A stretch of 57,900 nucleotides of DNA. It comes from an uncultured Rhodopila sp. (GTDB taxonomy: Bacteria > Pseudomonadota > Alphaproteobacteria > Acetobacterales > Acetobacteraceae). The position numbers and the translations under genes are program-made. The stretch's first letter is position 1. Every line of letters starts with the position of its first letter. Location: contig CAINOE010000169.1 of NCBI GenBank assembly GCA_903851415.1, positions 1-57,900 of the forward strand. Reading direction: 5' to 3'. This document shows positions 7,154-16,211 of the stretch, piece after piece. The notes beneath the pieces are model-generated. The model was not told where the DNA came from. It ran no database searches and saw nothing but the letters and a program-made list of their open reading frames with translations.

Positions 7154-8329
7154 TCAATCCGCGAACAATGCCGCCGTTATCGCCGCGGTTTGACGGTCCC
7201 AGCCGAAGCGTTCCCGCGCCTCCTGCCGCGCGCGCGGGGCAACCGCAGCGCGGTGGTCATCCACCGAAACCAGCACGTCGCGCAGCACGGCCTCCCAGGT
7301 ATGCGCCCGGGCCAGCCAGCCGTTGCGGCCGTGGTCGATGATGCCCTGGTAGGCCAGGGTCGGGGAGGCGACGGTCAGGGCGCCCGCGACGGCGGCCTCA
7401 AACCATTTCAGCTCCGATTTGCAGTTGGTGAAGGGATTGTCCTGCAACGGCACAAGGTTGAGCTCGACCGCGCCAATCTCCCGCTGAAGATTGACGAAAT
7501 CCTGCAGCGGGAGGTATTCGATCCGGGCGCGATGGCGCTGAAGCTCCGGCGGGACATCCAGGAAGCCGACGACGCGCAGCCAAAGCGACCCGTCCTCGTC
7601 CATCAGGCGGCCAAGCGTGTGCGAGATCAGGGCGAAGTCCTGGCTGTGGGACGGCGAACCGCTGAAATAGCCCAGGCAAATGCGGCCGTCCCGCGCCCAG
7701 CCGCCGGCGGCCTTCGCCTCCCACACGCGGTCCGATACCTCCTGCTGCTCGCGATTGAGGTAATTCGGCACAACACGAGCCGGCTTGGACGACCATGCGC
7801 GGGCATGTTCGGCAAGATAGTCGTTGGTGACGAGCGCAGCGTCGCATAGCGCGAAGGTGGCGCCGACGCGGCCGACATAGGCGAACCAGTAATCCCAGAC
7901 CGCCTGGTCCCGCATGTTCACGCCCAGCGTGTTCATCAGCAGGTGAATGTAGTCAGGGTTAAAGACGAGATCGTCCACGTCGAACAGGATGCGGCGGTTG
8001 CGCGCGCGCGCCTGCGCGGCGAGGCGGGCGATGCGATCCGTATAGAGTGAGTTACGGCAGAGCACCAACACGTCGCAGGCATCCAGCACGCGTCCGATCC
8101 GGTCGAGATCGGCTTCGGCGAACCAGGCGGCGGAAGGTCCTCGGCGGCTGCCGGATGCCGCCAGCGATTGGGCAATGTTGTAGGCGCGATAGCGGAACGT
8201 GCTCGTGTCGGGGACGCTATAGAAATAGGCGGCCCGAGGCGAACCGCGCCGGAGCATGGTCATCCGGTCGTCGAAGGGAATGTCCCAGGGCGCAATGTAG
8301 GGAACCGCCGGAATCGTGGCGGCGTACAC
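7154..8329 (-). CDS. Glycosyltransferase (GT-B fold, GT4-like)
   Basis: A 391-residue GT-B-type glycosyltransferase, probably transferring a nucleotide-activated sugar to a surface glycan. The N-terminal half has SVPDTSTFRYRAYNIAQSLA and the acidic RRILFDVDDLVFNPDYI (residues ~110-127), typical of cell-wall GT families with a DxDD turn. The C-terminal half has CLGYFSGSPSHSQDFALI, then LNLVPLQDNPFTNCKSELKW (the E-x7-E-like nucleotide-sugar region) and GALTVASPTLAYQGII. The start is a GTG at 8329 with GGAGG nine bases upstream. It begins five bases after the WsaF-like gene, so the two form an operon. Donor and acceptor are unknown. Confidence 0.85.
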   Translation of the reverse strand: MYAATIPAVPYIAPWDIPFDDRMTMLRRGSPRAAYFYSVPDTSTFRYRAYNIAQSLAASGSRRGPSAAWFAEADLDRIGRVLDACDVLVLCRNSLYTDRIARLAAQARARNRRILFDVDDLVFNPDYIHLLMNTLGVNMRDQAVWDYWFAYVGRVGATFALCDAALVTNDYLAEHARAWSSKPARVVPNYLNREQQEVSDRVWEAKAAGGWARDGRICLGYFSGSPSHSQDFALISHTLGRLMDEDGSLWLRVVGFLDVPPELQRHRARIEYLPLQDFVNLQREIGAVELNLVPLQDNPFTNCKSELKWFEAAVAGALTVASPTLAYQGIIDHGRNGWLARAHTWEAVLRDVLVSVDDHRAAVAPRARQEARERFGWDRQTAAITAALFAD

Positions 8330-8334
8330 CCTGG

Positions 8335-9681
8335 CTACGCCTCCGCCCGGGCGGCCAGCCGATGGAGCGCGGGTTCCATGGACGTGGCCCAGTCGCGTTG
8401 CAGGCCGCTGGCCGCGAAGTTCGCCTGCCGCGCCGGCGTATCGGCCGCAAGCGCGCTGGCCTGCCGGATCGCGTCAACCAGCGACGGCACGTCCAGATCC
8501 GCGCACACGATGTTGCGCGAATAGTGTTCCAGGCTTCTCTTGCGGCCGAAGCGGTTGGTCACCGCCACGCCGCCGCTGGCGGCGAGGTCGAGCGGCGGAT
8601 AGCTCGGGTGCGGCGTGTACATTAGCGACAGGCCGACATCCATCCGCCGGATGAAGGCGGCATAGTCCGGCCATGCCATCGGACCGCAGAAGACGGGGCG
8701 CGCCCCGCGCGGCAGCGGCAGGTCGCCGGACGCCTGGCCGGCGAAATGGAAATCCCACTCCGCCGGGTCGAGGATGCCTTCCTCTATGGCCGCGCACAGC
8801 GCTTCCAGACCGCGCCAGTAAAGGTTGCGGATATGATTCGGCCGCGCATAGAAAAAGAAGCCGCGCTTGACGTTCGCCGGACGCTCGTCCCGTGTCGCGG
8901 GATAATACAGATGCGCCGGAAAAGCCGGCTCGAACGCCGTCGCTCCCGGGGCCAGCCCCTCATCGCGCAAATGAGCGAGCAGCAGCCCGGAGTTGACAAG
9001 GTAAAGCAGCTCCGGTTCGGCCAGCGTTTCCATGCAGCGCAGATGCTCGTCGCCGAACGGATAGAAGGCGCGCTCATCCTCCTGCACGAGGCAGGCGATG
9101 CGGGACCGCGGCACGGACTGGAGGGTCGCCCGGGTCGTCCACCAGGATGTCGTCAGGAACAGATCGCCGGCAGCCACCGGAACGTCGCGCGTGCCGAGCG
9201 CGCCGTCGCGCGAGGCGAAGACGAACTCGATGTTCCTGTCCCAGGGAATCCGGTTGGCGCCGAGAACTTCGTTGGCTTTCGCAACATCCGGCAGTTCCGT
9301 TCTCGTGACGATTCGCAGGTCGGCATCGATGCGGCGGGCGGCGAGCGCGGCGAGAATGAGCGCGGTGCCCACGCCGCCGTAGAGGCTGCCGGCGTTGATG
9401 CTGTCGGTGACGACGGTCAGGCGGCGGCCCCCGGCGTGCGGAGCGGCGAATACCGGCAGCGCGGTCAGATTCGGCAGGCGCTGTTCCGGCACGGCGCCCG
9501 CCGGCGCCGCCCGCCGGGCGCGCAGGCGGGCGAGGAGTTGAAATGTCAGCATCCACCAGATGACCCGCAGTCCCCTGCGCGCGTGGCGGCGAAGCGGGGG
9601 CGGGAGCACGCCGGCGCGCCGGTGGACCGTATGGGCCAGGCGCAACGAAATCGTATCGATCAGCAGGCGGACTTTGAACAA
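8335..9681 (-). CDS. WsaF-like (rhamnosyltransferase-type) glycosyltransferase
   Basis: A GT-B glycosyltransferase resembling WsaF, the dTDP-rhamnosyltransferase of S-layer glycan synthesis. The N-terminal domain carries LTVVTDSINAGSLYGGVGTA (the GG-x-x-TA motif) and LVQEDERAFYPFGDEH. The C-terminal domain has LYLVNSGLLLAHLRDEGL, FFYARPNHIRNLYWRGLEAL and LMYTPHPSYPPLDLAASGG. The frame is open to an ATG at 9927, but the first ~80 codons read as non-coding and lie in AT-rich DNA. I prefer a TTG at 9681 (preceded by GGTGAT), giving ~448 residues and a basic, partly hydrophobic N-terminus (WWMLTFQLLARLRAR). An ATG at 9768 is another option. It overlaps no neighbour and is followed by the second glycosyltransferase. 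Confidence 0.8.
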   Translation of the reverse strand: MFKVRLLIDTISLRLAHTVHRRAGVLPPPLRRHARRGLRVIWWMLTFQLLARLRARRAAPAGAVPEQRLPNLTALPVFAAPHAGGRRLTVVTDSINAGSLYGGVGTALILAALAARRIDADLRIVTRTELPDVAKANEVLGANRIPWDRNIEFVFASRDGALGTRDVPVAAGDLFLTTSWWTTRATLQSVPRSRIACLVQEDERAFYPFGDEHLRCMETLAEPELLYLVNSGLLLAHLRDEGLAPGATAFEPAFPAHLYYPATRDERPANVKRGFFFYARPNHIRNLYWRGLEALCAAIEEGILDPAEWDFHFAGQASGDLPLPRGARPVFCGPMAWPDYAAFIRRMDVGLSLMYTPHPSYPPLDLAASGGVAVTNRFGRKRSLEHYSRNIVCADLDVPSLVDAIRQASALAADTPARQANFAASGLQRDWATSMEPALHRLAARAEA

Positions 9682-10071
9682 TCGATCACCGCGAGTGGTT
9701 TGCGTATCGGTTCGGCGGATCCCCGGGCAGCTCAGTGCTTTCGAACGTCCCGCGCCCGGCGGGATCATTGCGCGTATCGCCAGACGTAATGACTGGTCTG
9801 CGTTCAAGGTGAAGCCTGCGCGCCCGCGCCGCCAATCACGTGTCGCTGCTGCGGATGGTCTTGGACCGGAAAAAGGATCAAAAAAAATTGATATTGAATA
9901 AACGGTACAGTATTGATCGAAGTTCATTCCAATATGAAATCACAACAACCGTTCACGGCAAGTGCCGGAATGTTCCTTCTGTAGAAGGAAAAGCCGATGC
10001 GTTGACGCAACGCAGTCCGGTTCGCCGCCGAATGACGGGGTGAGCTTGAAGTCCGCCGCATGCGCCGCGGG

Positions 10072-11838
10072 TTACAGCGGCTCGCACGCATCGGCCAGCC
10101 AGGATCGCGCCGCCGGGTCCAGCGCCGGACCGATGCTGCTCAATACCCTGGCATGGTAGCCGTCCAGCCAGCGCCGCTCCTCCGCCGTCATCAGCGCCGG
10201 CTCCAGCAAGCTGCGGTCGAACGGTGCGAGGGTCAGGGTTTCGAACCGCAGGAACGGCCTGATGGCCGCCGGGATGTCGGCGTCCCGCACCAGCAGCAGG
10301 TTCTCCAGCCGGATGCCGTACTGGTCCGGCAGATAGAACCCCGGCTCGTTCGACAGGATCATCCCGGCGGCGATTGCCACCGGCCGCGCCAGCCGCGAGA
10401 TGCTGACCGGCCCTTCATGCACCGACAGGTAGCTGCCGACGCCATGCCCGGTGCCGTGGTCGTAATCCAGCCCGGCCTGCCACAGCGCCCGGCGCGCCAG
10501 CGCATCCAGATGTGGCCCTGCGACACCCTGCGGGAACACCGCGGTGGCGATGGCGATGTGCCCCTGCAGCACCCGCGTCACCCGGTCCCGCAGCTCCGCC
10601 GGGGGCCGGCCGGGACCGGTCCACAGCGTGCGGGTGATGTCGGTGGTGCCGTCCGGATATTGTGCTCCCGAATCGATGAGATACACCTCGTCCGGACGGA
10701 TCGGCCGGTTGGTTTCCGGGGTCACGCGGTAGTGGATGATCGCGCCATGCTCGCCGGCGCCGGAGATCGCCGGGAAGCTCTCGCCGCGGAAGCCCTCGAC
10801 CTCGCGGCGGAACGACAGCAAGGTTTCGGCGGCAGAGAGCTCGGTCTGGCCGCCTGTCGGCGCCTCGGTGGCGAGCCAGTGCAGGAAACGGCACACCGCG
10901 ACCGCGTCGCGCAGATGCGCCTGCCGAGCGCCGTTGCGCTCGGTCCGGTTCTTGCAAGCCTTGGGCAACTGGCACGGATCGCTGCCGGAGACGACCGTCG
11001 CACCCGCCGCGCGAAGCTGCTGCGCGAACCACACCGGCGATCCGCCGGCATCGACCCGCACCGTCTTTCCCGCCAATCCCCGCAACGCCCCCTCCAGCGC
11101 CGGCCGATCGGCTATCGTTACCGAATTGCCGAGCCAGGCGCGGGTTCCGGGGGGCACTTTGGCGGGATCGATGTACAGCTCCGTCGCGCCGCCGGCGTGG
11201 ATCACGGCGAATGACAGGGCGAACGGCGTGAACGGCACATCGTTGCCGCGGATGTTCAGCAGCCACGCGATCGACGCCGGATCGGTCAGCACCGCCGCGT
11301 CCTGCTTCGCCTCCTGCAGCAGGTGCGCGACATCGGCCCGCTTCTCCTCCGACGTCACGCCCGCATACCTCAGCTCATGCGGCACCGCCGCCTCCGCCGG
11401 AGGCGAAGGCCGATCGGCCCAGATCGCGTCGATGGGGTTGGTGGCGAGGGGGACCATGTCGAGGCCGGCGCCTGTGAAGCGCGCGAGCCCCTCCTCGCTG
11501 ATCAGCAGCGGGTCGTAGCCGATGCGGCCTTCCTTCGGCGCGTGTTCGGCAAGCCATGCATGCGGCGGCTGCTCGGTGACGTGCAGGCGCTGCCACAGGC
11601 TCGCATCGGTCTGTTCGGCGAGCTGCAGGACATAGCGTCCGTCGGTGAAGACCGCGGCGGCGGAGGCGAGCACGGCGGCGAAACCGGCGCTGCCGGTGAA
11701 GCCGGTCAGCCAGGCGAGGCGTTCGGCCGAAGCCGGCACATACTCGGCCAGATGTTCATCCGCCCGCGGCACGATGAATCCGTCCAGGTTCCGGCGCGCC
11801 AGTTCCCGTCGCAGCGCTGCCAATGGTGACGCACTCAT
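10072..11838 (-). CDS. pepP: Xaa-Pro aminopeptidase (M24B family)
   Basis: Cytosolic dinuclear-metal aminopeptidase that removes an N-terminal residue preceding proline. The 588-residue length and three-domain layout match the long aminopeptidase P type (eukaryotic XPNPEP1-like). It has two N-terminal creatinase-like domains (LDGFIVPRADEHLAEYVP near residue 20; TDGRYVLQLAEQTD) and a C-terminal pita-bread domain. All five metal ligands are visible: Asp in YLIDSGAQYPDGTTDITR (two Asp), His in YDHGTGHGVGSYL, Glu in MILSNEPGFYL and Glu in GIRLENLLLV. The start at 11838 (MSASPLAALRREL) gives the family N-terminus; an in-frame ATG lies 33 bases upstream. It is a single gene. The symbol is used in the generic sense. 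Confidence 0.93.
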   Translation of the reverse strand: MSASPLAALRRELARRNLDGFIVPRADEHLAEYVPASAERLAWLTGFTGSAGFAAVLASAAAVFTDGRYVLQLAEQTDASLWQRLHVTEQPPHAWLAEHAPKEGRIGYDPLLISEEGLARFTGAGLDMVPLATNPIDAIWADRPSPPAEAAVPHELRYAGVTSEEKRADVAHLLQEAKQDAAVLTDPASIAWLLNIRGNDVPFTPFALSFAVIHAGGATELYIDPAKVPPGTRAWLGNSVTIADRPALEGALRGLAGKTVRVDAGGSPVWFAQQLRAAGATVVSGSDPCQLPKACKNRTERNGARQAHLRDAVAVCRFLHWLATEAPTGGQTELSAAETLLSFRREVEGFRGESFPAISGAGEHGAIIHYRVTPETNRPIRPDEVYLIDSGAQYPDGTTDITRTLWTGPGRPPAELRDRVTRVLQGHIAIATAVFPQGVAGPHLDALARRALWQAGLDYDHGTGHGVGSYLSVHEGPVSISRLARPVAIAAGMILSNEPGFYLPDQYGIRLENLLLVRDADIPAAIRPFLRFETLTLAPFDRSLLEPALMTAEERRWLDGYHARVLSSIGPALDPAARSWLADACEPL

Positions 11839-12032
11839 GTCCGGCCTCTTGCGGGATGGCGGCGATTTCATGTCATAACTCGTTTGTCATCCATGCGTAA
11901 TGTGCATAACTGTTTGCGAATTTTTGTCTCTTAATTCAAGGGTGATCCGGCTTATGTTGCAGTGCATCATAACCTGGGGATGCCTCGTCATCCGGCGAGG
12001 CGTTGGTCTCCGGGGTCGTATGGATCGTTGTC

Positions 12033-12341
12033 ATGAGCGCTCACACCGCCGACTCTCATTCGTTCAAGCTGCCCAGCTTGAGCTATATCGACGCCAAATG
12101 GGAAGAGCCGAACCTGACGGCTCCCGCCGCCGCACCGGATCGTGCCCGCAAGTCCGGGGTCGCGGCGTGGCTGGCCGGCAGGGTCGCGGCCTTCCGCGCC
12201 TGGCGCCGGGACAGCGAAGCCGCCGCCGAACTTGCCGCGATGTCAAACTATGAACTGATGGATATCGGCCTGACCCGGTCCGACCTCGGTCGCGTGTTCG
12301 ACCCCGCATTCAATGAGGATCTACGGAACCGCGGCCATTGA
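12033..12341 (+). CDS. DUF1127 domain protein
   Basis: A small (~102-residue) protein ending in the DUF1127 domain: RVAAFRAWRRDSEAAAELAA followed by MSNYELMDIGLTRSDLGRVF (residues ~70-90), the YjiS-like signature in which a conserved Leu/Asp-Ile-Gly-Leu-x-R segment follows a basic helix. Small DUF1127 proteins in alphaproteobacteria have been linked to phosphate, metabolic and small-RNA-linked regulation, but the molecular role here is unknown. The start at 12033 is preferred over the one at 12003 because the extra residues look like membrane-free leader DNA. The upstream 160 bp are AT-rich and likely hold the promoter. Confidence 0.88.
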   Translation: MSAHTADSHSFKLPSLSYIDAKWEEPNLTAPAAAPDRARKSGVAAWLAGRVAAFRAWRRDSEAAAELAAMSNYELMDIGLTRSDLGRVFDPAFNEDLRNRGH

Positions 12342-12354
12342 TGAGTCTCTCATT

Positions 12355-12427
12355 CGTCATCGCCCGGCTTGTCCGGGCCACCTTCGGCACGTGCCGCGAC
12401 AGGTGGCCCGGACAAGCCGGTTCGTGA
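12355..12427. repeat. Dispersed inverted repeat, good copy
   Basis: CGTCATCGCCCGGCTTGTCC is matched on the opposite strand by GGACAAGCCGGTTCGTGACC, with inner arms GGGCCACC / GGTGGCCC. The whole can fold into one long hairpin. It lies 13 bases after the DUF1127 stop and probably ends that transcript. Confidence 0.85.
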
Positions 12428-12456
12428 CCGGAAAGATGGCGGCCAGCCGCAATCTG

Positions 12457-12615
12457 TCACGCTGGCCAGTGCACTGCCGCGAGGCCCGCGTTAATTAAAG
12501 ACGGCAGTTCGTCCCACTGCGCCAGCAAAAGGTAGCAGGTAAGCAGGAACACGATGCCAAGCAGCGGCGCGGCAAAAGACCTCCCGCTTCGCAGGTGTTT
12601 CCGGGACAACGACAC
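12457..12615 (-). CDS. Possible small single-pass membrane protein
   Basis: A 52-residue frame starting at a GTG (12615), preceded by TGGAGG at good spacing. It reads MSLSRKHLRSGRSF, then a strongly hydrophobic helix (AAPLLGIVFLLTCYLLLAQW, residues ~15-34) and a short tail. The basic-then-hydrophobic layout and the ribosome binding site argue for a real small membrane protein. No family is recognised. It is transcribed divergently from the MFS gene across an AT-richer spacer (12640-12720). It could also be non-coding. Confidence 0.4.
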   Translation of the reverse strand: MSLSRKHLRSGRSFAAPLLGIVFLLTCYLLLAQWDELPSLINAGLAAVHWPA

Positions 12616-12823
12616 CACCATCCTCCAGTCGACGCTATCGAACCACCACCCCGCGCGCCGGTTCAGGCGCGCAGAGTTTACCCCTAATATCGATTTATGT
12701 AGCTGGTTTTCCTCTTTCTGCGCCAGACTGGAGATAGCTGATCCACGGCCGCTGCATGGGTGGACCAGGCCGGTATCCAGCATGGTATCTGTCCGCACTC
12801 CGTTTGGACCGAAGGAACCGACT

Positions 12824-14071
12824 GTGAGCGAGAACCAAGCCATCTCGATGCCAGGCGCCGCCGCGCTCTCCCCGGCGTCCGCCGTGCCGAGCCAGGCCTC
12901 TGCGGCGATGACGATCCTGGTGTCGCTCAGCCTCTGCCATTTTCTTAACGACATGAACCAGTCGCTGGTGCCGGCGATCTACCCCATCCTGAAAGATTCC
13001 TATCACCTGGATTTCGGCCAGATCGGCTTCATTACCCTAGCGTTTCAAATGACCGCCTCGCTGCTCCAGCCCGTCGTCGGAATGATCACCGACAAGCGGC
13101 CGCAGCCGTTCTCGCTGCCGATAGCGATGGGGTTCAGCCTGGCCGGACTGCTGTTGCTGGGGGTGGCCGACAGCTACCCGGTGATCCTGGTCGCGGCGGC
13201 GATGGTGGGACTCGGGTCCTCAGTCTTCCACCCGGAGTCGTCCCGCGTGGCGCGCATGGCCTCCGGCGGACGCTACGGCTTCGCGCAATCGTTATTCCAG
13301 CTCGGAGGCAGTGCCGGTTCGGCGGTGGGGCCGTTGCTTGCGGCGTTCATCGTCGTGCCGCGCGGGCAGGGCAGCATCGCGTGGTTCTCCGCCGCCGCTT
13401 TGGTGGCAATGGTTGTCCTGACCAATGTGAGCGCCTGGTACGCCCGGCATCCCTCGATGATCGCCCGGCGCGGACGGCGGGCGCCCCTGGCAGCCCCCGC
13501 CTCGCCGCTGCCGCGCGCGAAAATCTACCGCGCGCTGGGCGTCATCCTGGTGCTGATGTTCTCGAAGAACGTCTATACGTCGAGCCTGAGTTCGTACTAC
13601 ACCTTCTACCTTATCGAGAAATTCGGCCTCTCGGTGCCGCATGCCCAATACATGCTGTTCGCCTTCCTCGGCGCGGTCGCGGCTGGCACCTTTGCCGGAG
13701 GCCCCATCGGCGACCGCTTCGGCCGCAAGCCGGTGATCTGGTTCTCCATCCTTGGAACGTCGCCTTTCGCGCTGATGCTGCCCTATGCCGGGCTGCTGTG
13801 GACCGGCATCCTGAGCGTGGTCATCGGCCTGATCCTGGCCTCGGCCTTCTCCGCGATCGTCGTCTATGCGCAGGAACTGCTGCCGGGGCGCATCGGCCTG
13901 GTGGCGGGGATGATGTTCGGGTTCTCCTTCGGGCTGGGCGGCCTGGGCGCCGCGGCGCTGGGGCAGATCGCCGACGTCACCGGCATCGATACCGTCTACA
14001 AGGTCTGCTCGTTCCTGCCGCTGATCGGCCTGCTGACCGCGCTGCTGCCGAACATCGAGCGCGGACGCTGA
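12824..14071 (+). CDS. MFS transporter, fosmidomycin-resistance (Fsr)-like
   Basis: A 415-residue inner-membrane major-facilitator protein with about 12 hydrophobic helices, resembling the Fsr family of proton-driven drug exporters. Characteristic segments are SLCHFLNDMNQSLVPAIYPI in helix 1, LQPVVGMITDKRPQPFSLPI in loop 2-3, MVGLGSSVFHPESSRVARMA near helix 4-5, and FAGGPIGDRFGRKPVIWFSI in loop 8-9 (the second MFS signature). The chosen start is a GTG at 12824 with GAAGGAACC seven bases before; the frame is open further upstream, but those residues match nothing. Substrate unknown; drug efflux is inferred from family only. The next gene starts 23 bases after the stop. Confidence 0.88.
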   Translation: MSENQAISMPGAAALSPASAVPSQASAAMTILVSLSLCHFLNDMNQSLVPAIYPILKDSYHLDFGQIGFITLAFQMTASLLQPVVGMITDKRPQPFSLPIAMGFSLAGLLLLGVADSYPVILVAAAMVGLGSSVFHPESSRVARMASGGRYGFAQSLFQLGGSAGSAVGPLLAAFIVVPRGQGSIAWFSAAALVAMVVLTNVSAWYARHPSMIARRGRRAPLAAPASPLPRAKIYRALGVILVLMFSKNVYTSSLSSYYTFYLIEKFGLSVPHAQYMLFAFLGAVAAGTFAGGPIGDRFGRKPVIWFSILGTSPFALMLPYAGLLWTGILSVVIGLILASAFSAIVVYAQELLPGRIGLVAGMMFGFSFGLGGLGAAALGQIADVTGIDTVYKVCSFLPLIGLLTALLPNIERGR

Positions 14072-14094
14072 CCGCCGAAAGCCTCGATCTGGCC

Positions 14095-14679
14095 ATGGTG
14101 CTGGCGGTCGATGGCTCCGCCAGCGTCACCTATGAGGAGTTCGGCCTGATCGCCGGCGGCATGGCGGCGGCGCTGCGCGACCCGGCGGTGATCGAGGGTC
14201 TGGCCGGGACCAGCACCCTGTCACTGCTGTTGTGGTCCGGGACCGGGCAGCAGGACGTCATCACGCCCTGGACCCGGATCACGACGGCGGCGGATCTGGC
14301 GGCATTCGCGGATGGCGTGGACAATATGCCGCGGACGATCAGGGCAGGGGCGACCGCGATCGGGGAGGCGCTGCTGGCTGCGCTGACCCTGCTGGCGGAG
14401 GTGCCGGCGGTTGCCAAGCGGAACATTGTCAATGTCATCGGGGACGGCCGCTCGAACGACGGGATCGCTCCCGGGCCGATCAGGGATCGTATGGTCGCGG
14501 GCGGCATCACGATCAACGGTCTGTGCATCCTGCACGAGGAGCCGGACCTGCTGGCGTCCTACACCGATGAGGTCATCGGCGGCCCGGGGTCGTTCGCCGT
14601 CACCTGCCGGGCGTATGAGGATTTTGCCGAGGCGATGCGGCAGAAGCTCACGCGGGAGGTCGCAGGGCCGATCGTTTAG
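14095..14679 (+). CDS. DUF1194 (von Willebrand-A-like) protein lacking a signal peptide
   Basis: A 194-residue protein of the DUF1194 family, a VWA-type fold. The MIDAS motif DGSAS (Asp-x-Ser-x-Ser) is at residues 5-9, followed by LSLLLWSGTGQQDVITPWTR and NIVNVIGDGRSNDG, then ITINGLCILHEEPDLLASYT, which match the family along its length. Family members I know begin with a secretion signal before the first strand. Here the upstream frame offers no ATG, GTG or TTG until deep in the MFS gene, and the first beta strand begins at the start codon. So it is either cytoplasmic or N-terminally damaged. Probably co-transcribed with the MFS gene, which ends 23 bases upstream. Confidence 0.75.
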   Translation: MVLAVDGSASVTYEEFGLIAGGMAAALRDPAVIEGLAGTSTLSLLLWSGTGQQDVITPWTRITTAADLAAFADGVDNMPRTIRAGATAIGEALLAALTLLAEVPAVAKRNIVNVIGDGRSNDGIAPGPIRDRMVAGGITINGLCILHEEPDLLASYTDEVIGGPGSFAVTCRAYEDFAEAMRQKLTREVAGPIV

Positions 14680-14979
14680 CGCGGCGCCCGGGGTCGTCGA
14701 ATCGGGCTTGGCTTGTCCGATGGATTCTGGCTCGGGCGTCAGACTGATCATGATCTGCTGCGCCAGCGCCGGGCGATCTCCGCGGAACTGGAACTGATAA
14801 CGCCGCGCGAGTTCGCCGCCTGAGCACCGCCCGGCCCAGCCGCTACCCGAGAGGTGATCGGCCCCTCCGCGCCCCCGCCGTAACCTGCCGGGCTTAAAAA
14901 CGATTGTAGCCCTGCGGCTGGTCGAAGGACGCAGCGTCCGACAACCGCGTCCCATTCACGGACGAAGGCGCACCCGGCC
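14680..14979. other. 300-bp spacer without a recognised gene
   Basis: GC-rich DNA with no good reading frame and no family repeat. A short self-complementary block, GTCGAAGGACGCAGCGTCCGAC (14921-14942 region), could form a hairpin ahead of the AI-2E-family gene. The promoter of that gene should lie here. Confidence 0.4.
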
Positions 14980-16170
14980 ATGACCGAAACCCCATCCCCG
15001 CCCGCCGGGCATCAGATCGTCGAGGCGGAGACCCGCCGCGAATTCGTCACCGCGGGCGACCACACGGCCGGCGCGGTGACCGAGAAAAAAACGTTCAAGG
15101 CGGCGGCCGAGGACGATGAGGACATGCCGCTGCCAACCGATCCGCAGACGATCTTCCTCGGCGGGCTGTTCGCGTTCGCGGCGTTGGCGGTGCTGTATAT
15201 CGCCTCGGAGATCATCCTGCCTCTGGTGTTGGCGGTCGTGCTGAAAATCCTGCTGCAGCCGCTGGTTCGCCTGCTGGAGCGATTCCGCATTCCGCGCGCC
15301 ATCGGCGGCATCCTGACCGTTCTGCTGGTGCTGCTGGGGTTCGCCGGAACGATCAGCGTGCTGGCCGGCCCGGCCACCGACTGGGCCGGCAAGCTGCCGC
15401 AGGCGATCCCGAAATTGCGCGACAGTTTCAGCGTGCTGAAGGCGCCGATAGATACGGTCCAGGCGATGCTGCGTCAGTTCGACTCGATGGCGGGCGGCTT
15501 TGTCCCGGGACCCCAGGCGCCGGCGGTGAAGTCCGCAAGCCTGCTGAGCGCGGTGTTCAGCGGCACCGCCGCCGCGACGGCCGGCCTGCTGACGACGCTG
15601 CTGATGCTGTTCTACCTGTTGGTCTCAGGCGAGACCTTCCTGCGCCGGCTGGTGGAGATCCTGCCGCGCTTCAAGGACAAGCGGCAGGCCGTGGAGCTGT
15701 CGGCGGATATCGAGCGCAACGTCTCGGCCTACCTGCTGACGGTGGCCTGCATCAACGCTCTGGTTGGTGGCGCTACCGGCTGCGTCATGTGGCTGTGCGG
15801 CGTGGCCAATCCCGTGCTGTGGGGCGCGGTGGCATTCGCGCTGAATTTCGTGCCGATCCTCGGCCCGATGGTGGGGGTCGTGATCTTTCTGATGGCCAGC
15901 GTGCTGGCGCTGGGAGTCACCTGGTTCGCCCTTCTGCCCGTCGGGCTTTACCTTGGCATTCACGTAATTGAAGGCGAGATCGCGACGCCGATGCTGCTGG
16001 CACGGCGGTTCACCATCAATCCGGTGGCGGTGATGCTGGCGCTGATCTTCTGGTACTGGATGTGGGGCGTCGCCGGCGCGATCCTGGCGGTGCCGCTGCT
16101 GGCGATCACCAAGATCGTCTGCGACGACCTGCGTCCGCTGCGGGCGCTCGGGCACCTGCTGGAGGGCTAG
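14980..16170 (+). CDS. AI-2E family (PerM/YdiK-like) membrane transporter
   Basis: A 396-residue inner-membrane protein of the AI-2E exporter superfamily (UPF0118). A 50-residue acidic, hydrophilic N-terminal tail precedes the usual eight or so helices: paired helices at residues ~58-75 and ~80-130, a soluble segment (LRDSFSVLKAPIDTVQAMLR), then helices with LTTLLMLFYLLVSGETFLRR, NALVGGATGCVMWLCGVANP, WGAVAFALNFVPILGPMVG and the C-terminal GEIATPMLLARRFTINPVAV typical of the family. Members export autoinducer-2 or act as Na+(Li+)/H+ antiporters; the substrate here cannot be assigned. It converges with the NnrS gene, with only 41 bases between them. Confidence 0.9.
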   Translation: MTETPSPPAGHQIVEAETRREFVTAGDHTAGAVTEKKTFKAAAEDDEDMPLPTDPQTIFLGGLFAFAALAVLYIASEIILPLVLAVVLKILLQPLVRLLERFRIPRAIGGILTVLLVLLGFAGTISVLAGPATDWAGKLPQAIPKLRDSFSVLKAPIDTVQAMLRQFDSMAGGFVPGPQAPAVKSASLLSAVFSGTAAATAGLLTTLLMLFYLLVSGETFLRRLVEILPRFKDKRQAVELSADIERNVSAYLLTVACINALVGGATGCVMWLCGVANPVLWGAVAFALNFVPILGPMVGVVIFLMASVLALGVTWFALLPVGLYLGIHVIEGEIATPMLLARRFTINPVAVMLALIFWYWMWGVAGAILAVPLLAITKIVCDDLRPLRALGHLLEG

Positions 16171-16211
16171 AGACGCGACGTCGTGCCGCGTCCATTCCCG
16201 TCAGGCTGGCG

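Noticed and set aside
9682..9927. N-terminal extension of the WsaF-like glycosyltransferase to the ATG at 9927
   Set aside because: The added ~80 codons are in AT-rich DNA with no similarity to the family and read like promoter and leader sequence.
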